A stretch of DNA of 64,000 bases from Nigerium sp. (GTDB taxonomy: Bacteria > Actinomycetota > Actinomycetes > Propionibacteriales > Propionibacteriaceae). The stretch covers positions 1 to 64,000 of the forward strand of contig JADJTH010000009.1 of the NCBI GenBank assembly GCA_016711325.1. The letters run 5' to 3'. This document shows, piece after piece, positions 20,765-28,202 of this stretch. Numbering within the stretch: the first letter of the stretch is position 1; each line of letters opens with the position of its first letter. The notes under the pieces were generated by a model. It made no database searches and was not told where the DNA came from. It saw only the letters and a list, made by a program, of their open reading frames with translations. The position numbers and the translations under genes are program-made.

Positions 20765-21514
20765 CTACCTGACAGGTCGAGCGACGTTGCGGTCCTCGAC
20801 CGTGACCAGCCCGATGACGTACTCCTGGTTGCCCCGTTCGCCGGGCAGCACGCTGGGACCGCGCCAGCGCTCGGACCACCCGGCCCCGGACGCCGCCTCC
20901 GCGACCAGGTCGACCGCCGTCGCGGCCAGCGCCGGATCGGCGACCACGCCTCGCGAGTCCAGCGCAGTGCGTCCGAGCTCGAACTGAGGCTTGACGAGCA
21001 GGATCGCCGTACCGCCAGGAGCGGTGACTGCGCGCAGCGGTGCGAGCAGCAGCGTCAACGAGATGAAGGAGACGTCGGCGACGACGAGGTCGACCGGACG
21101 GCCGTCCACGTCTGCCAGCGTCAGGTCACGCACGTTGAGCCCCTCGCGGCCGACCACGCGCGGATCGCGCGCCACGGCGTCCGCAAGCTGCCCGTGGCCG
21201 ACGTCGACCGCGTAGACCCGCTCGCACCCCCGGGCCAGCAACACCTGGGTGAAACCGCCGGTGGACGCGCCCGCGTCGAGCGCCCGGCCGGCCACCACGG
21301 TGCCCGACGCGTCCAACGCACCCAGCAGCTTGTGTGCGGCGCGGGAGACCCACGGGTCGGTCTCGGCGGCGATCAGGTCGGTGTCGCCGACGGGGACGGA
21401 AGCCTTGCGTGCGGGCCGCCCGTTGACCCGGACGCGCCCGTTCGCGATGAGATCGGACGCCTGGCCGCGCGAGCGCGCCAGCCCGCGGGCGACCAGTGCG
21501 GCATCCAGCCTCAT
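20765..21514 (-). CDS. tlyA: TlyA-family rRNA 2'-O-methyltransferase
   Basis: This 249-residue protein has an N-terminal S4 RNA-binding domain (about 1-60, RLDAALVARGLARSRGQA) and a FtsJ-like SAM-binding domain with LDAGASTGGFTQVLL. In mycobacteria TlyA methylates 16S and 23S rRNA cytidines, and its loss gives capreomycin resistance. The catalytic K-D-K type residues of 2'-O-methylases fit D in VADVSFISL and K in LVKPQFE. Its start overlaps the preceding small ORF (ATGA). Confidence 0.92.
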   Translation of the reverse strand: MRLDAALVARGLARSRGQASDLIANGRVRVNGRPARKASVPVGDTDLIAAETDPWVSRAAHKLLGALDASGTVVAGRALDAGASTGGFTQVLLARGCERVYAVDVGHGQLADAVARDPRVVGREGLNVRDLTLADVDGRPVDLVVADVSFISLTLLLAPLRAVTAPGGTAILLVKPQFELGRTALDSRGVVADPALAATAVDLVAEAASGAGWSERWRGPSVLPGERGNQEYVIGLVTVEDRNVARPVR

Positions 21515-21720
21515 GGGTGCGGAGGCTGCGGCTGGTCCGGTGGGTTGAGCGCATTCTGGACGGCCGCGTGCGCCGCGGCGAAGGCATCGACGTGGGTATG
21601 GACGTCGTCGCCGAGATCCATGGCCGCCAAGGCCGCATCAATGGCCGGGTGCCCGGTCACGGGCAAGGCCCCGACCGGTGGACGGATGTCGTGCTCGGAT
21701 CGGCCGGGGGTCGCGCTCAC
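21511..21720 (-). CDS. Small conserved-position protein upstream of tlyA
   Basis: The 69-residue protein is of unrecognised family, with a Pro/His-rich C-terminus (PPDQPQPPHP) and a central Ala-rich helix containing DDVHTHVDAFAAAHAA. The stop overlaps the tlyA start by 4 bp, so it is translated with tlyA. Small ORFs at this position between the HAD phosphatase and tlyA are common in actinobacteria. In most genomes the phosphatase is adjacent, but here the biotin transporter lies between. Confidence 0.65.
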   Translation of the reverse strand: MSATPGRSEHDIRPPVGALPVTGHPAIDAALAAMDLGDDVHTHVDAFAAAHAAVQNALNPPDQPQPPHP

Positions 21721-21763
21721 GCGCCGATCCTAGAGCGGGGTCGCCGGCGGCGCGAGCGGGCGA

Positions 21764-22387
21764 TCATTCGTCCTCGTCGCCGAGCCCGCGGGCGGCCAGC
21801 GCGTCGCCCGTCGTGCGGGCGAACGCGACGGCCTGGATCACGACCGGCGTGACGGCCATGAACGGGTTGCGGTCGAGGCCGCGGGCGCGCGTCGCGTCAC
21901 GCACCTCACCGAACGAGGCGGCGACGTAAGGGATCGACCGGATCAGGACCGCGATCGCCAGTCCGAACCGCTCAGGGCGCGCGCCCACACGCCGGAACGG
22001 ACGAGCCGCAGCGACCAGCGCGTCGACCAGCACCGGCATCGGAGTGGTCAGAAGCAGGATCCGGCCGGCATACAACGCCACCAGGATGGTGCCCACAACC
22101 GTGACCGCCACGGCAGGATCCCCGAAGAACAACTGGTAGCCGGCGAGCACCGACAGCAGCACGACCAGCATGAGCGGGAGCCCCCAGGCCAGGCGCAGGG
22201 GCGCGCGGGTGCTGGCCACCAGGATCAACGACAACCCGAGCACGGCCGTCACCACCCGCGGGTCGCGGACGATCATCACCGGCAGCGTCAGCGCCAGGAA
22301 GACGAGGTACTTGGTTCCGACGCCCATGCGATGCCACGGCGTGGTTCCGGGAACGTGGACGCCGAGCAGCGCGCGTGCCGCGTTCAC
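21764..22387 (-). CDS. ecfT: ECF transporter T component
   Basis: This 207-residue membrane protein is the energy-coupling scaffold of an ECF importer. Four to five hydrophobic segments are visible, and the cytoplasmic coupling helix contains ARG motifs (ATRARGLDRNP, about 170-180, and LAARGLGDED). Its start overlaps the ATPase gene by 4 bp. Together with bioY and ecfA it forms a dedicated biotin uptake system, of the BioMNY type. Confidence 0.9.
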   Translation of the reverse strand: MNAARALLGVHVPGTTPWHRMGVGTKYLVFLALTLPVMIVRDPRVVTAVLGLSLILVASTRAPLRLAWGLPLMLVVLLSVLAGYQLFFGDPAVAVTVVGTILVALYAGRILLLTTPMPVLVDALVAAARPFRRVGARPERFGLAIAVLIRSIPYVAASFGEVRDATRARGLDRNPFMAVTPVVIQAVAFARTTGDALAARGLGDEDE

Positions 22388-23088
22388 ACCATCATCCGTT
22401 CGTAGCGGGCGAGCGTCTCCCGCGGCGTACCGTCCGCGACGATGCGGCCCTGGTCGACGATCAGGACGCGGTCGGCGTCCGAGGCCAGGTCGAGGTCGTG
22501 GGTCGCGATCACGATTTGCTGGGGCAGCTCGGCCAGCGTGCGGCGCAGCGCGACGCGGTTGCGCAGATCGAGCAGCGTCGTCGGCTCGTCGGCGACCAGG
22601 ATCGCGGGATCGACGGCGAGGACCGTCGCGAGGGCGACCATCTGGCGCTCGCCACCGGAGAGATCGTAGATGCTCTGTTCGGCGACGTGGGCCAGGCCGC
22701 GGGAGCCGAGGAGGTCGAGCGCAGCCTGCCTGCGCGCCCCGCGGTCGCGGATCGTGCGCCGCAGGCTGAGCTCGACGTCCTCGACGGGGGTGGGCATGAC
22801 CAGCTGGCTGAGCGGATCGGTGAAAACGAAGCCCACGCGCCGACGCACGGCCTTGCCGTCGGTCGCCGGGTCGATCCCGTCCACGAGGACGCGCCCGCTG
22901 CTGGCCGTGGCGAGTCCGTCGACGAGGCGGAGCAGGGTCGACTTACCCGAGCCGTTCGCGCCGACGAGGGCGACGCGACGCTCGGGGAGGTCGAAAGTGA
23001 TCCGGTCGAGCAACGTCTTGCTCCCCCACGGCCCTCCGGGTGGGCCGGGAACGGGGACGCGGACGCAGACGTCGTCGAAGCGGATCAT
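22384..23088 (-). CDS. ecfA: ECF transporter ATPase
   Basis: This 234-residue ABC ATPase energises the ECF importer. Walker A GANGSGKST is at about 43-51; the Q-loop region FTDPLSQLV, signature LSGGERQM and Walker B ILVADEPT are all present. Only one ATPase gene is present, as in BioM of biotin-specific systems, where it acts as a homodimer. It starts at the last base of bioY, so translation is coupled. Confidence 0.94.
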   Translation of the reverse strand: MIRFDDVCVRVPVPGPPGGPWGSKTLLDRITFDLPERRVALVGANGSGKSTLLRLVDGLATASSGRVLVDGIDPATDGKAVRRRVGFVFTDPLSQLVMPTPVEDVELSLRRTIRDRGARRQAALDLLGSRGLAHVAEQSIYDLSGGERQMVALATVLAVDPAILVADEPTTLLDLRNRVALRRTLAELPQQIVIATHDLDLASDADRVLIVDQGRIVADGTPRETLARYERMMV

Positions 23089-23702
23089 CAGACGGTGACG
23101 GTTTCCTGTTCAGGCGCGCGCTGCACCGCGGACTCGACCATCAAGCTGGGGAACGCCCGATGGACGGCCACGGCGACACCGGCGGCGGCCGCGTTCTTGA
23201 TCAGGTCGCCCGGCCAGTAGACCATGTCGGCCAGGAACGCCTTCCCGAGAGGAATGCCGCCGTTGATGCTCATGCCGAGGATGCCCATCGGGTGAATGAA
23301 GACGAACGAACCGGCCAGGCCGGCGACGAACAGCCAGGCCCAGCGCGCCCGACCTTGCCGGGCGATGAACCAACGGGTCAGGAAGCCGATGAGCAACGCG
23401 GACAGCGGGAAGGCGAGCAGGTAGCCGGCGGACGGACGGGCCAGTGCGCCGATGCCCGAGGCGCCGCCGGCCAGCACCGGCAATCCGGCGAGGCCGACGA
23501 CGACGTACAGGGCGGTGGCCGCGAAGCCGCGCCACGGGCCGAGAATCATCGCGGTCATCGCGACCGCGAGCGTCTGCAGCGTGATCGGGACGCCGAGCGG
23601 GCCGACGGGGATCGCTGGGGTCAGGGTGAAGGCGGCGATCACGCCGGCAAAGACAGCGACGAGCGCAAGGTCGGTCATGGGGGTCGTGCGACGTGATGCC
23701 AT
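23088..23702 (-). CDS. bioY: Biotin transporter substrate-binding subunit BioY
   Basis: This 204-residue membrane protein has six hydrophobic segments and matches BioY, the biotin-binding S component. Family features include TPAIPVGPLGVPITLQTLAV near residues 30-50 and the later GRPSAGYLLAFP-like segment (ARPSAGYLL). ATG 23702 follows AGGAGC. It is the first gene of bioY-ecfA-ecfT. A perfect TTGAAC-N3-GTTCAA palindrome stands 13 bp upstream of the start and suggests biotin-dependent repression. Confidence 0.93.
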   Translation of the reverse strand: MASRRTTPMTDLALVAVFAGVIAAFTLTPAIPVGPLGVPITLQTLAVAMTAMILGPWRGFAATALYVVVGLAGLPVLAGGASGIGALARPSAGYLLAFPLSALLIGFLTRWFIARQGRARWAWLFVAGLAGSFVFIHPMGILGMSINGGIPLGKAFLADMVYWPGDLIKNAAAAGVAVAVHRAFPSLMVESAVQRAPEQETVTV

Positions 23703-23714
23703 GTTCAGCTCCTC

Positions 23715-23729
23715 TTGAACGGTGTTCAA
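23715..23729 (-). promoter_or_regulatory. BioQ-like operator upstream of bioY
   Basis: TTGAACGGTGTTCAA is a perfect palindrome with a 3-bp centre. The BioQ repressor of corynebacteria recognises TGAAC-N3-GTTAC, which this site matches except for the last two bases. It lies between bioY and the upstream phosphatase gene, overlapping the likely leader and ribosome binding region. No bioQ gene is in the window. Confidence 0.65.
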
Positions 23730-23734
23730 TCAGT

Positions 23735-24727
23735 CTACGGGAGGAGATCGAACCTCGCGAATGTGTCCGCGTCCGCGGCCGCGCGGCCGGACCACACCAG
23801 GGTGGCCAGCGCCCACGCGGCGTCCAGCTGCGTCTCGCGGTCGGTCATGTCGGCCTCGATGGACGCCTGCCCGCCTTCGACCCGCACCCGCGCCGCACCA
23901 CAGGCGGCGCCGCCGGCGTCCTGGGTCGCGACCCGGCGCGGCTGCAGCAGCGCGGCGAGACTCCAGCCGATCGCGGTCGGTCGCCCCTGCGCCGGCGCCT
24001 CGCACAGGTCGCGGACGCCGTGGGCGCCGGTGAACACGAACAGCGAGTCGATGCCGACCGCATAGGCCCCCATGATGTCGGTATCGATCCGGTCGCCCAC
24101 GAACAACGGACGCCTCGCGCCCGTCCGAGCGATCGCCGACTCGAGCAGGGGCGGGTACGGCTTGCCCGCGATCGTCGGACGCTGGTCGGTGGTCACCGCC
24201 ACCGCATAGAGCATCGCGCCGAGCCCCGGCACCAGCCCGCGCGCCCCCGGGCGGGTGAGGTCGGGGTTGGTCGCGAACCAGCGCGCGCCGCGCTGCACGG
24301 CGATCGCGGCCTCGTCGAGCCGAGGCCACGCCAGATCGGGGTCGTAGCCCTGGATCACGGCGTCCGGTTCGTCGTCCGCCGTCTCGACGACGGTCATGCC
24401 CGCACGCCGCACCTCGTCGACCAGATAGGGCGTGCCCGCGACCAGCACCTTCGATCCGGAAGGCAGCTCGCGACGCAACAGGTCGCTGGCCGCCTGGGGG
24501 CTGCTGATCACGTCCTCGGGCCGGGCACCGAAGCCGAGTTCGGTCAGGTGCTCGGCGACCACCTCCGGGCTGCGCGCGGCGTTGTTGGTGATGTAGCCCA
24601 TCCTGACGCCGCGCCCGATCACCGCACGGACGGCATCGACGGCACCCTCCACCGCGACCGGACCCAAATAGAGGACCCCGTCGAGGTCGCTCAGGACGAC
24701 ATCGTAATCATCGACGAGCGCGCTCAC
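23735..24727 (-). CDS. HAD-IIA family hydrolase
   Basis: This 330-residue protein is of the NagD/p-nitrophenyl phosphatase type. The first motif LSDLDGVLYLG places the nucleophilic Asp at about 14-16. Motif II is ITNNAARS, and the C-terminal motif is FVGDRIDTDIMGA. It would dephosphorylate a small metabolite; the substrate is unknown. GTG 24727 overlaps the stop of the TPR gene (GTGA), and a much longer frame that fuses into that gene's C-terminus is an artefact. A roughly 80-residue tail after the HAD core is unusual for the family. Confidence 0.9.
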   Translation of the reverse strand: MSALVDDYDVVLSDLDGVLYLGPVAVEGAVDAVRAVIGRGVRMGYITNNAARSPEVVAEHLTELGFGARPEDVISSPQAASDLLRRELPSGSKVLVAGTPYLVDEVRRAGMTVVETADDEPDAVIQGYDPDLAWPRLDEAAIAVQRGARWFATNPDLTRPGARGLVPGLGAMLYAVAVTTDQRPTIAGKPYPPLLESAIARTGARRPLFVGDRIDTDIMGAYAVGIDSLFVFTGAHGVRDLCEAPAQGRPTAIGWSLAALLQPRRVATQDAGGAACGAARVRVEGGQASIEADMTDRETQLDAAWALATLVWSGRAAADADTFARFDLLP

Positions 24728-27165
24728 TGGTCGACGCCCTCGTCTTGGGCGGCGTGCTCGTCTTGGGCGGCGTGCTCGTCTTGGGCGGCGTGCTCGTCTT
24801 GGGCGGCGTGCTCGTCGGCGACGTCCTGGATCCCGGCGGGGTCTTCGTCCTCGACCCCCTCCTCGACTCCGGTCTCGGGTGCCGCCTCGATCTCGGTCTC
24901 GGTCTCGTTCTCGGGATCTGCCGGCGTCTCGGCCTCGTCGTGGAGCCCGGCGGCATCCTCCGCCTCGGCCTCGGGATCTGCCGGCGTCTCGGCCTCGTCG
25001 TGGAGCCCGGCGGCATCCTCCGCCTCGGCCTCGGGAGCCGCTTCGGGTGCGTCCCCGACGAGCGCGTCCTCGTCCACCTCCAGGATGAGCCCCTGTAGGG
25101 CGGCCAGTCGGTCCGCCGCATCCGTCTCGCCGTCCTCGTCGAGCGCGGCCGCCGCGGCGAACCATCGCTCGGCCGCCCCGGCATCGCCGGTCTCCTCCAG
25201 CAGATCGGCGTAGCCGTAGCGCAACAGGGCGCGGCCTCCGCGGGATCCGCGCCCCGCCGACGCCTCGATCTCGTGTTTGAGCAGGCGCAACGCCTCGGCG
25301 GTCTGCCCGAGGTCGACGCGCGCGCCTGCCTCGACCAGGCGCAACTCGACCCGTTGCCGGAAGTCGGGGTTGGCGTCCAGGCCCTCGCGCACCAGCTTCA
25401 GCCCCTTGTCCGGACGCCCCAACGCGCGCTCGCAGTCGGCCATCGCCGCCAGGAACTCCGTGCCGCCGTTCATCCGGCGCAACGCGCGGAACTCATGAAG
25501 CGCAACCTGGTATTCGCCGGCCGCATAGGCGGCCTCGCCGGCGGCTTCGCGCGTCACCGAGAGCCGGGCCGCACGGCGGCGGGCAGCTTCGGCGTGGGCG
25601 TACGCAAGCTGCGGATCGGTACCGATCAGCTCGCCCGCCTGCAGCAGATGAGCGCCAACGATCTCGGCGAGCTCCTGCGTGAGGCCCCGCAACTCGGCTC
25701 GAACGGGGCGAGGCAGGTCGCGCAGGTCCATCCCCTCGGGGGTGTCGGGCTCGTTCTCCTTGCGAGCCAGGCCCGGGTGCGGCACGTACGGCTCGCGTTC
25801 CTCCTCCGGACGCTCGGAGCGGCGGTCGTCGTCACGGCGGGGGCGGTCGTCACGGCGGGGGCGGTCGTCACGGCGGGGGCGGTCGTCACGCTGCTGAGAG
25901 CGGTCGTTCCCGCGGGGCCGGTCGTCGCGCCGCTGGTACCCACCGTCCCGCTTGGGGTAACCACCCTCACCGCGGGGACGATCATCCCGCGACTGATACC
26001 GATCGTTCCCACGAGGACGATCATCGCGCTGCTGGGAGCGGTCGCCGTCACGCTTGGGGTAGCCGCCCTCACCACGGGGACGATCATCCCGCTTCTGGTA
26101 ACCACCTTCACGCCTCGGGTAACCACCCTCACCGCGGGGACGATCATCCCGCGACTGATACCGATCGTTCCCACGAGGACGATCATCCCGCTGCTGGTAG
26201 CGATCGTTACCGCGGGAGCGGTCGCCGTCACGCTTGGGGTAACCACCCTCACCACGGGGACGATCATCCCGCGACTGGTAACCACCTTCACGCCTCGGGT
26301 AACCACCCTCACCACGGGGACGATCATCGCGCTGCTGGGAGCGGTCGTTGCCGCGGGAGCGGTCGCCGTCACGCTTGGGGTAACCACCATCCCGCTTCTG
26401 GTAACCACCCTCACGCCTCGGGTAACCACCCTCACCACGGGGACGATCATCCCGCGACTGATACCGATCAGTCCCACGAGGACGATCATCCCGCGACTGG
26501 TAACCACCTTCACGCCTCGGGTAACCACCCTCACCACGGGGACGATCATCGCGCTGCTGGTAGCGATCGTTGCCGCGGGAGCGGTCGCCATCCCGCTTCT
26601 GGTAACCACCCTCACGCTTCTGGTAACCACCCTCACGCCTCGGGTAACCACCCTCGCCACGGGGACGATCATCGCGCGACTGGTAACCACCTTCACGCCT
26701 CGGGTAACCACCCTCGCCGCGGGGACGATCATCCCGCGACTGATACCGATCGTTCCCACGAGGACGATCATCGCGCTGCTGGGAGCGGTCGCCGTCACGC
26801 CTCGGGTAACCGCCCTCACCGCGCGGACGATCATCGCGCTGCTGGTAGCGATCGTTGCCGCGGGAGCGGTCGCCGTCACGCTTGGGGTAACCGCCCTCAC
26901 CGCGGGGACGATCATCCCGCGACTGGTAACCACCGTCACGCTTGGGGTAACCACCCTCACCACGCGGACGATCATCCCGCGACTGATACCGATCGTTCCC
27001 ACGAGGACGATCGCCGTCACGCCTGGGGTAACCACCATCCCGGAGAGGTCGGTCGCCGACCCGGTTGTCCGGACGCCGCGGGCCGCCTCCGCGCTGCGAC
27101 CCCTTCTCTGGCCGATCGTGGCCTTGCCGGGGCTTCCGCTGGTCGTCTGGGTTTTCTTCGCTCAC
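24724..27165 (-). CDS. TPR protein with long Arg/Asp/Gly-rich repeat tract
   Basis: The 813-residue protein has three parts. Residues about 40-430 are a disordered basic tract with some 17 copies of RDDRPRG, mostly followed by EGGYP or NDRYQ. A helical TPR-like region (about 450-680) opens with LRDLPRPVRAELRGL and contains ADCERALGRPDKGLKLVREG. The acidic tail (about 690-813) has four HAAQDE units and a 20-residue duplication. TPR proteins occupy this place, upstream of the HAD-IIA phosphatase, in other actinobacteria, but such a repeat tract is unusual. The tract resembles RGG RNA-binding regions. GTG 27165 was chosen because the upstream frame lacks protein character. Confidence 0.85.
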   Translation of the reverse strand: MSEENPDDQRKPRQGHDRPEKGSQRGGGPRRPDNRVGDRPLRDGGYPRRDGDRPRGNDRYQSRDDRPRGEGGYPKRDGGYQSRDDRPRGEGGYPKRDGDRSRGNDRYQQRDDRPRGEGGYPRRDGDRSQQRDDRPRGNDRYQSRDDRPRGEGGYPRREGGYQSRDDRPRGEGGYPRREGGYQKREGGYQKRDGDRSRGNDRYQQRDDRPRGEGGYPRREGGYQSRDDRPRGTDRYQSRDDRPRGEGGYPRREGGYQKRDGGYPKRDGDRSRGNDRSQQRDDRPRGEGGYPRREGGYQSRDDRPRGEGGYPKRDGDRSRGNDRYQQRDDRPRGNDRYQSRDDRPRGEGGYPRREGGYQKRDDRPRGEGGYPKRDGDRSQQRDDRPRGNDRYQSRDDRPRGEGGYPKRDGGYQRRDDRPRGNDRSQQRDDRPRRDDRPRRDDRPRRDDDRRSERPEEEREPYVPHPGLARKENEPDTPEGMDLRDLPRPVRAELRGLTQELAEIVGAHLLQAGELIGTDPQLAYAHAEAARRRAARLSVTREAAGEAAYAAGEYQVALHEFRALRRMNGGTEFLAAMADCERALGRPDKGLKLVREGLDANPDFRQRVELRLVEAGARVDLGQTAEALRLLKHEIEASAGRGSRGGRALLRYGYADLLEETGDAGAAERWFAAAAALDEDGETDAADRLAALQGLILEVDEDALVGDAPEAAPEAEAEDAAGLHDEAETPADPEAEAEDAAGLHDEAETPADPENETETEIEAAPETGVEEGVEDEDPAGIQDVADEHAAQDEHAAQDEHAAQDEHAAQDEGVDQ
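24739..24810 (-). repeat. Four exact 18-bp tandem repeats in the acidic tail
   Basis: Four identical 18-bp units begin at 24739, 24757, 24775 and 24793. They encode HAAQDE at the C-terminus of the TPR protein. Being exact and a multiple of three, they can change in number without breaking the frame. Confidence 0.95.
24911..25036 (-). repeat. Exact 60-bp tandem duplication
   Basis: The 60 bases at 24911-24970 recur without change at 24971-25030, with 6 further matching bases. They encode a duplicated acidic segment containing AAGLHDEAETPADP. Perfect identity implies a recent duplication. Confidence 0.95.
25850..27040 (-). repeat. Degenerate coding repeat array (RDDRPRG tract)
   Basis: This roughly 1.2-kb array consists of imperfect units, about 27 and 54-60 bp, built around sequence coding for RDDRPRGEGGYP and related blocks. 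Unit lengths are multiples of three, so all other frames also stay open for long distances. This explains the large hydrophobic antisense frames here. Confidence 0.9.
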
Positions 27166-27473
27166 TGGACAAGTCTGCCGGTGTCCTCGACCAGAGGCAA
27201 AGGGCCGGGCCGGCGTCCCACCTGTTGTCGGATCGGACTTGAGGCCCTGGTCGACCGCGGGGCCTCGATCTCGGCGATGGCGTGTTGCCCGGATCCGGTG
27301 ACAGTCCGGTCTGTGCGGGCGGTAATTCCTGCCACTCAATTCCTGCGAGCACGCCAGAGCATCAGTCCCACTGTCTTTCCGCCGAGGATCGCCGGATTGA
27401 GTGGCAGGAAATGCGCACGCATCCGACCGCACACCGGTGAACCGATGGCCGCAGACCTGCGGCCGGGAGCCCG
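27166..27473. other. Intergenic region between yggS-like gene and TPR gene
   Basis: This 308-bp gap is not covered by a credible gene. It holds the promoter and leader of the TPR gene and, near its left-strand centre, the 15-bp inverted repeat described separately. AATTCCTGC also recurs at 27324-27332 and 27339-27347. No RNA family was recognised. Confidence 0.5.
27326..27410. repeat. Perfect 15-bp inverted repeat with 55-bp spacer
   Basis: TTCCTGCCACTCAAT (27326-27340) returns as its exact reverse complement at 27396-27410. The 85-bp unit lies in the gap upstream of the TPR gene and downstream of the yggS-like gene. The long spacer argues against a simple terminator. It could be a paired protein site or a tiny MITE-like element. 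Confidence 0.8.
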
Positions 27474-28163
27474 TCAAGCGTCGCGCGCGCCGAAGATGCT
27501 GGTTCCCAGCCGCACACAGGTTGAGCCGCCCTCGATCGCCAACTCGTAGTCCCCCGACATGCCCATCGACAGCGCGTCGAACCCACCGCCGTGCTCGTCG
27601 CGCAGCCGCGCCTGCACCGCCGTCATCGTCGCGAAGCAGGCACGGACGGCGCCGTGATCGGGCGTGTTCGCCGCCAGCGTCATGAGGCCACGGACCTCGA
27701 GCCCCTCGAACGCACGCAACACGCGCACGGCGGACGGCACCTCGCCGGGGGCGAAGCCGCCCTTGGTCGCTTCACCCGACGAGTTCACCTGCACCAGGAC
27801 CGGCAGCCTGCGACCCAGTGACACCAGCCGGCGGTCGAGCGCCTCCGCCAGCTTCAGCGAATCCAGCGCCTGGAATTCGTCGGCGATCTCGGCGACGACC
27901 CGGGCCTTGTTGGTCTGCACGTGTCCGATCACGACCCACTCCAGCCCCAGACCGGCCAGCTCGGCCGCTTTGGCCACCACCTCTTGCGGTTTGCTCTCGC
28001 CGAAGCGGCGGTAGCCGGCGGCGTGCGCGGCACGGATAGCCTCCGCGCCGTGGGTCTTGCTCACCGGGAGCAGCTCGACCTCGCGCGGATCGCGCCCGAC
28101 GCGGCGGCAGGCGGCGTCAACGCGCGAGCGAGCGGCCGCGAGATTGGCGGCGACATCGATCAT
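27474..28163 (-). CDS. YggS/PROSC-type PLP homeostasis protein
   Basis: The 229-residue single-domain TIM-barrel protein binds pyridoxal phosphate and buffers its level. The PLP lysine is about Lys36 in LLPVSKTHG; VQVNSSGEATKGGF and the phosphate-binding C-terminal LSMGMSGDYELAIEGGSTCV are typical, as is the ending RLGTSIFG. The gene is often near ftsZ/sepF in actinobacteria; here it stands alone beside the VWA operon. Confidence 0.93.
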   Translation of the reverse strand: MIDVAANLAAARSRVDAACRRVGRDPREVELLPVSKTHGAEAIRAAHAAGYRRFGESKPQEVVAKAAELAGLGLEWVVIGHVQTNKARVVAEIADEFQALDSLKLAEALDRRLVSLGRRLPVLVQVNSSGEATKGGFAPGEVPSAVRVLRAFEGLEVRGLMTLAANTPDHGAVRACFATMTAVQARLRDEHGGGFDALSMGMSGDYELAIEGGSTCVRLGTSIFGARDA

Positions 28164-28202
28164 GGCCCCATCCTCCCACTCCGGCGACCGGAGGAGGGAC
28201 GA

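Noticed and set aside
23735..25165. A 476-residue HAD protein with a long Arg/Gly N-terminus
   Set aside because: The N-terminal part is the TPR gene's acidic tail read in another frame; the HAD domain starts at the GTG at 24,727, which overlaps the TPR stop.
25850..27040. CRISPR-like regular repeats
   Set aside because: Units are imperfect, adjoin without unique spacers, and are in frame with protein repeats. No cas genes are present.
25273..27549. A 758-codon plus-strand frame with hydrophobic TTLTTGTII-type repeats
   Set aside because: It is the antisense of the repeat array in the TPR gene; repeat units are multiples of three, so every frame stays open. It lacks a start region and family match.
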